DNA of 9,863 nucleotides, taken from assembly GCA_946183815.1 (NCBI GenBank), contig CAMHDG010000039.1, forward strand, positions 1 to 9,863. The letters are read 5' to 3'. Numbering within the stretch: position 1 is the stretch's first letter; every line of letters starts with the position of its first letter. Made by a program: the position numbers and the translations under genes. This DNA comes from an uncultured bacterium (GTDB lineage: Bacteria; Cyanobacteriota; Vampirovibrionia; Gastranaerophilales; Gastranaerophilaceae). A model generated the notes under the pieces. It was given only the letters and a program-made list of their open reading frames with translations, was not told where the DNA came from and ran no database searches. Of the stretch, positions 6,589 through 9,863 are shown piece by piece.

Positions 6589-6716
6589 CCTCACGCCTTC
6601 GCGGGAGCGTGAGGCGGGCTTGAGGTCAAGGGGCGATCTTTTTCGTTGATTTGTATTTTCACCCCTTGATTTCGGTGCGTATTTAGTAATCCCGAATGGC
6701 TAATGGCTGACGCACC
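6589..6716. repeat. cluster of three further inverted repeats
   Basis: Three successive perfect inverted repeats follow copy 1: CCTCACGC/GCGTGAGG (6589-6596, 6607-6614), TCAAGGGG/CCCCTTGA (6626-6633, 6662-6669) and GGTGCGT/ACGCACC (6674-6680, 6710-6716). All have higher G-C content than the surrounding DNA, and none is followed by a T-run. There is no convincing coding frame. I take them as parts of composite repeats; which arms originally belong together cannot be told from one copy. Confidence 0.55.
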
Positions 6717-6762
6717 TGTTTTTTCGTTATGTTTAGAATATTGTTTACTACCCGATTATATT

Positions 6763-6850
6763 GTCATTGCGAGCCAACTTGTTGGCGTGCAATCCAGCCG
6801 ATGATTTTGTTTTTTTGGGGGATTGCTTCGAGCAAAGCCCTCGCAATGAC
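6763..6850. repeat. GTCATTGCGAG palindromic element
   Basis: The ends are perfect inverted repeats, GTCATTGCGAG (6763-6773) and CTCGCAATGAC (6840-6850). A second nested pair is GCAATCC (6789-6795) / GGATTGC (6820-6826), and a small hairpin CCAAC-tt-GTTGG lies at 6774-6785. I recognise the GTCATTGCGAG..GCAATCC pattern as a palindromic intergenic repeat found in many unrelated bacteria. At 88 bp with no coding capacity it looks like a non-autonomous element. Confidence 0.75.
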
Positions 6851-6874
6851 CGACTTGGGCTAAAAAGTGGCAAC

Positions 6875-6975
6875 TTTCCATTTGATAGCCCCTCACCCTA
6901 GCCCTCTCCAAGTCGGAGAGGGTATTGCGAACGTGGTATGCAATGAACTTTCCATTTTCAATTTTCCATTTGATA
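6875..6975 (+). repeat. 13-bp direct repeat TTTCCATTTGATA, 88 bp apart
   Basis: TTTCCATTTGATA occurs at 6875-6887 and again at 6963-6975. The first copy is followed by the left arm of the inverted pair (CCCCTCACC) and the second by AGGAGGGG. The repeat may mark a duplication around an inserted palindrome, or belong to a composite repeat. Confidence 0.5.
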
Positions 6976-7040
6976 AGGAGGGGTTCTTTAACGCTAAACA
7001 TGTTCCTCCTCCGACTTGGAGGAGGCTAGGTGGAGGGGTG
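6889..7040. repeat. REPIN-like inverted pair of CCTCTCC/GGAGAGG repeats (copies 2 and 3)
   Basis: Copy 2 (6889-6922, CCCCTCACCCTAGCC then CTCTCCAAGTCGGAGAG) and copy 3 (7004-7039, read on the other strand as CCCCTCCACCTAGCC then TCCTCCAAGTCGGAGGA) are inverted relative to each other and match over about 36 bases with a handful of differences. Two palindromes facing each other around about 80 bases is the organisation called REPIN in other bacteria. The right end lies one or two bases beyond the stop codon of the RTX gene, so it could act as its 3' hairpin, protecting or ending the transcript. Confidence 0.65.
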
Positions 7041-7041
7041 A

Positions 7042-9863
7042 TTACCCTCCGATGTTAAAGTATGCCTGCAGTTGAGCGACATCGGTGTCACCGCTATTCA
7101 GTGCGGTTTCTACATCAGCGTAGGCTGTGTGGTTACTCATCCAAGTTGCTACATCACTATGGAGTTGAGCAATTTGTGCTGAATAATCAACGTCAGCACT
7201 ATCAACCACCTTGTTGATAACATTATTATCAGAGAACCAGTCTGTGATGGTTACGCTATCACCACCATAGACTATTTTGAGTGCGTTACCTATAGCGGTG
7301 AATGACATATCCCCGACAGTTTTATCAGTGAACTTGATAGTGTGAGCGGTGTTGTCGGCACTTTCTGATGTAATTGTGTCGTTGCCGTCACCTGAGGTGA
7401 ACATGATTGTTGCACGGTCGTTTGAGGATAGGTTGATGTTGTCGTCACCTCTGCCTGTGACGATTGTGACATCTTCACCCGCTCTTGCTCCGACTACTTT
7501 GATATAATCATCTCCTTCTGTTGGGGTGTTCAGACCTTTTGACGGTAAAATATCTGTCAAGTTATATATATTCCCGTCTTTGTCTTTGATTTTGTTTAAG
7601 GTGTTGCCAAATTGGAACCAATAAAACAACTTCACCTGACCGTTTGGGGTTGCGATGATTAAATCATAACTTGACTTACTAAATGTCAAATTACTAAACG
7701 CCGTATCATAGAAGTAGAGGGTGTCCGTTGTGCCGTAACAATCTGTTCCGCCTGAAATAACTTGGTCATACCCCTGACCTTGTTTGTATTCTATTATGTT
7801 ATTGGTGTTGCTGCCTGTGTTTAGATAGATATAGTCACCCCATGCACCGCCGGTGATTGTGCTGTTTGAGCCTGTGACATAGATATAGTCCGTACCTTCC
7901 AAGCCGTCAACAGTTTGGTTATCTCCTACTTTGATAGTATCATCCTCTGTGGTTGGGGTGTTTAGACCTTTTGACTGTACAATATCTGTCAAGTTATAGG
8001 TATTCCCGTCTTTATCTTTGATTTTGTTTAAAACGTTGCCATAGGAGAACCAATTCGAAAGCGTCACCTGACCGTTTGGGGTTGTGATGACTAAATCTCT
8101 ACTTGACCTACTAAATGTCAAACTACTCAAATCTGTATCAGAGAAGTAAAGGGTGTCCGTTGTGTCGTCATTACCTGTTCCGCCTGAAAAAACAGTGTCA
8201 TTCCCTTGACCTTTTTTGTATTCTATTATGTTATTGGAGTTGCCTGTGTTTAGATAGATATAGTCATCCCCTGCACCGCCGGTGATTGTGCTGTTTGAGC
8301 CTGTGACATAGATATAGTCCGTACCTGCCAAGCCGTCAACAGTTTGGTTATCTCCTACTTTGATAGTATCTCGGTTTTCGGTTGGGGTGTTCAGACCCTT
8401 TGACGGTAAAATATCTGTCAAGTTATAGACTGTTCCAGTGCTGTCTTTGATTTTGTTTAAGGTGTTGCCATATTGGAACCAATTTCTTAACGTCACCTGA
8501 CCGTTTGGAGTTGATATGATTAAATCATAACTTGACTTACTAAATGTCAAATTACTAAACGCCGTATCAGAGAAGTAGAGGGTGTCCGTTGTGCCGTCAC
8601 AAGAATCGGCTGAAGATGAACAAACATAGTCATTCCCCTGACCTTGCTTGTATTCTATTATGTTATTGGTATTGCCTTGCCTTAGATAGATCTGGTCATT
8701 CCCTGCACCGCCTGAGATTGTGCTGTTTGAGCCTGTGACATAGATATTATCCACACCTTCCAAGCCGTCAACAGTTTGGTTATCAAATACTCTGATATAA
8801 TCATTCCCTGTGGTTGGGGTGCTTAAGTCCTTCACCACTTGCAGGTCTGATAGGTTATAGGTATTCCCGTCTTTGTCTTTGATTTTGTTTAAGACGTTGT
8901 CATAGGAGAACCAAGAATTCAACGTCACCTGACCGTTTGGGGTTGCGATGATTAAAGCACTACCTGACTTACTAAATGTCAAATTACTAAATGCCGTATC
9001 AGAGAAGTAGAGGGTGTCCGTTGTGCCGTCATAAGATGTTCCGCCTGAATAAACAATGTCATTTCCCTGACTTTGCTTGTATTCTATTATGTTATTGGTG
9101 TTGCCTGTGTTTAGATAGATCTTGTCATTCCCTGCACCGCCTGAGACTGTGTTGTTTGAGCCTGTGACATAGATAGTGTCCGCACCTTCCAAGCCGTCAA
9201 CGGTGTTGCCTGCAGGTGAGTAAAGGGTTACGGTATCAGGGTTTTTGTTCCCAAAGATATGGTTCTCCCAGTCTGCCTCGGTTGAGATAGTGTGTTCCTG
9301 ACCTGTCATATCTATGATTGTGTCGACTCTATCGGTATCATCAGCAAACCAGTCTTTGAGTGTGACAGAAGAACGGTTATTATCATAATACATAATCAAG
9401 TCGTTACCGTCTGAGTTTTTACCAAAGAGGATGTTCTCAAACTTGTCGGCTATTCTCAATTTGTCGTTAGAATGAGAATCAATGACTGTGTTATCGCCCC
9501 CAAGGGTGTCAAATATCTCTTTTTGGCTTGTACCTGTCATGGTATCATCACCTGATGTTCCTTGAATATAAACCACCGTGTTGTTTATTTGCTCTGTTAA
9601 AGTCGTAATTTGCCCGTCTTTTGTTGTAATCTGACCTTGCAAATCGGTCACTTGACCTTGCAGAGTTTCTTTTTCGCCTTCAAGAGTCGTGATTTGGGTA
9701 TTCTTTTCGGTAATTGTACCGTTCAAAGTTTCAACCTGACCTTCAAGAGCAGTCTTTTCATTTGTTAAAGTCGTAATCTGTCCGTCTTTAGTTGTAATTT
9801 GACCTTGTAAATCGGTCACTTGACCTTGCAGAGTTTCTTTTTCGCCTTCAAGAGTCGTGATTT
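7042..9863 (-). CDS. RTX-type repeat protein with coiled coil, probably secreted (5' end missing)
   Basis: The reading frame enters from the right edge and stops at 7044-7042, so at least 940 residues are present and the start lies outside. From the N side it has a regular heptad coiled coil (9863 to about 9585); a first degenerate RTX segment (GTSGDDTMTG onward); four 143-144 residue beta-roll units with GGAGND-type calcium nonapeptides, each with TLYFSDTAFSNLTFS, a PNGQVTL strand and a WF..NxLNKIKD segment; a degenerate last unit; and a helical tail (last ~49 residues, ending LQAYFNIGG). The units resemble haemolysin-type calcium-binding proteins and their associated C-terminal domain. RTX proteins usually leave the cell through type I secretion without a signal peptide and fold when calcium binds outside. 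Adhesin or matrix protein is a guess. No catalytic domain or transporter genes are in view. Confidence 0.9.
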   Translation of the reverse strand, partial: ITTLEGEKETLQGQVTDLQGQITTKDGQITTLTNEKTALEGQVETLNGTITEKNTQITTLEGEKETLQGQVTDLQGQITTKDGQITTLTEQINNTVVYIQGTSGDDTMTGTSQKEIFDTLGGDNTVIDSHSNDKLRIADKFENILFGKNSDGNDLIMYYDNNRSSVTLKDWFADDTDRVDTIIDMTGQEHTISTEADWENHIFGNKNPDTVTLYSPAGNTVDGLEGADTIYVTGSNNTVSGGAGNDKIYLNTGNTNNIIEYKQSQGNDIVYSGGTSYDGTTDTLYFSDTAFSNLTFSKSGSALIIATPNGQVTLNSWFSYDNVLNKIKDKDGNTYNLSDLQVVKDLSTPTTGNDYIRVFDNQTVDGLEGVDNIYVTGSNSTISGGAGNDQIYLRQGNTNNIIEYKQGQGNDYVCSSSADSCDGTTDTLYFSDTAFSNLTFSKSSYDLIISTPNGQVTLRNWFQYGNTLNKIKDSTGTVYNLTDILPSKGLNTPTENRDTIKVGDNQTVDGLAGTDYIYVTGSNSTITGGAGDDYIYLNTGNSNNIIEYKKGQGNDTVFSGGTGNDDTTDTLYFSDTDLSSLTFSRSSRDLVITTPNGQVTLSNWFSYGNVLNKIKDKDGNTYNLTDIVQSKGLNTPTTEDDTIKVGDNQTVDGLEGTDYIYVTGSNSTITGGAWGDYIYLNTGSNTNNIIEYKQGQGYDQVISGGTDCYGTTDTLYFYDTAFSNLTFSKSSYDLIIATPNGQVKLFYWFQFGNTLNKIKDKDGNIYNLTDILPSKGLNTPTEGDDYIKVVGARAGEDVTIVTGRGDDNINLSSNDRATIMFTSGDGNDTITSESADNTAHTIKFTDKTVGDMSFTAIGNALKIVYGGDSVTITDWFSDNNVINKVVDSADVDYSAQIAQLHSDVATWMSNHTAYADVETALNSGDTDVAQLQAYFNIGG
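7483..9201 (-). repeat. four tandem 429/432-bp units inside the RTX gene
   Basis: Units start at each VDGL(E/A)G motif: 9201-8773 (143 codons), 8772-8341 (144), 8340-7912 (143) and 7911 to about 7483 (143). All lengths are multiples of three. The stretches around 7857-7940 and 8286-8369 are almost identical, differing at about one base, which points to recent duplication or gene conversion. Unit 4 has GGAWGD in place of GGAGND, a probably damaged calcium site. Confidence 0.85.
9595..9863 (-). repeat. 168-bp tandem repeat encoding an eight-heptad coiled coil
   Basis: Bases 9595-9762 recur from 9763 to the window edge with an offset of exactly 168. The last 45 bases of the window (9819-9863) are identical to 9651-9695. 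The unit encodes 56 residues, exactly eight heptads, such as VTDLQGQ, ITTLTNE, VETLNGT and ITTLEGE, with I/V (sometimes K) at position a and mostly L at position d. More copies probably continue beyond the window. Confidence 0.88.

Noticed and set aside
6756..7058. Open frames on both strands in the intergenic repeat cluster
   Set aside because: They are translations of palindromic repeats (for example GTCATTGCGAG), without ribosome binding sites or protein-like composition.
7483..9201. CRISPR array
   Set aside because: Repeats are 429-432 bp and in frame within a protein gene; no short repeat-spacer pattern is present.
9817..9819. GTG at 9819 as start of the RTX gene
   Set aside because: The frame stays open to the window edge and the codons upstream repeat the same heptad unit, so this is an internal valine.

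Overview
The window looks like chromosomal DNA of a low-GC gut-type bacterium, most probably of the Gastranaerophilales (Melainabacteria/Vampirovibrionia, the non-photosynthetic sister group of Cyanobacteria). I base this on the style of the S2, EF-Ts and RecN proteins, on an uncharacterised protein starting MGMASSQAR of a type I associate with that lineage, and on intergenic palindromic repeats. This placement is from memory of protein style, not from a search.

Layout. Positions 1-89 hold what may be the end of one palindromic intergenic repeat and a small AT-rich hairpin. Then come a GNAT-like acetyltransferase (90-656) and, 31 bp downstream on the same strand, recN (688-2334), a DNA-repair SMC-like ATPase. 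Between recN and the convergent next gene lies a hairpin-rich element of about 232 bp. It is bounded by perfect 14-bp inverted repeats (2332-2345 and 2550-2563), and the first three bases of each repeat form the stop codon of the flanking gene. On the minus strand, 4303-2561 encodes a 580-residue protein of unknown function with helical termini and a Cys/His-containing centre.

A divergent promoter near 4459-4487 and a structured leader precede the translation operon rpsB (4616-5395) - tsf (5529-6392), which ends in a clear intrinsic terminator (6424-6456). The rpsB-tsf spacer carries a long imperfect inverted repeat built from AAAGT/ACTTT heptamers. The next 580 bp (6460-7040) hold no convincing gene. 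They are a mosaic of palindromic repeats: copies of a CCTCTCC..GGAGAGG family, a GTCATTGCGAG..CTCGCAATGAC element, and a REPIN-like inverted pair touching the stop codon of the last gene.

The last gene (minus strand, 9863-7042, 5' end outside the window) encodes a large repetitive protein. It has an N-terminal heptad coiled coil built from a 56-residue (168-bp) tandem unit, then RTX/haemolysin-type calcium-binding beta-roll repeats, including four homogenised 143-144 residue units, and a short helical C-terminal tail that fits a type I secretion signal. It appears richer in GC than the rest of the window.

The genes do not form one pathway. The window combines housekeeping functions (DNA repair, translation) with two probable surface or secreted proteins and an unusual density of intergenic palindromes. 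The most unusual items are the stop-codon-bounded element at 2332-2563, the unknown 580-residue protein, and the two-level repeat architecture of the RTX protein.
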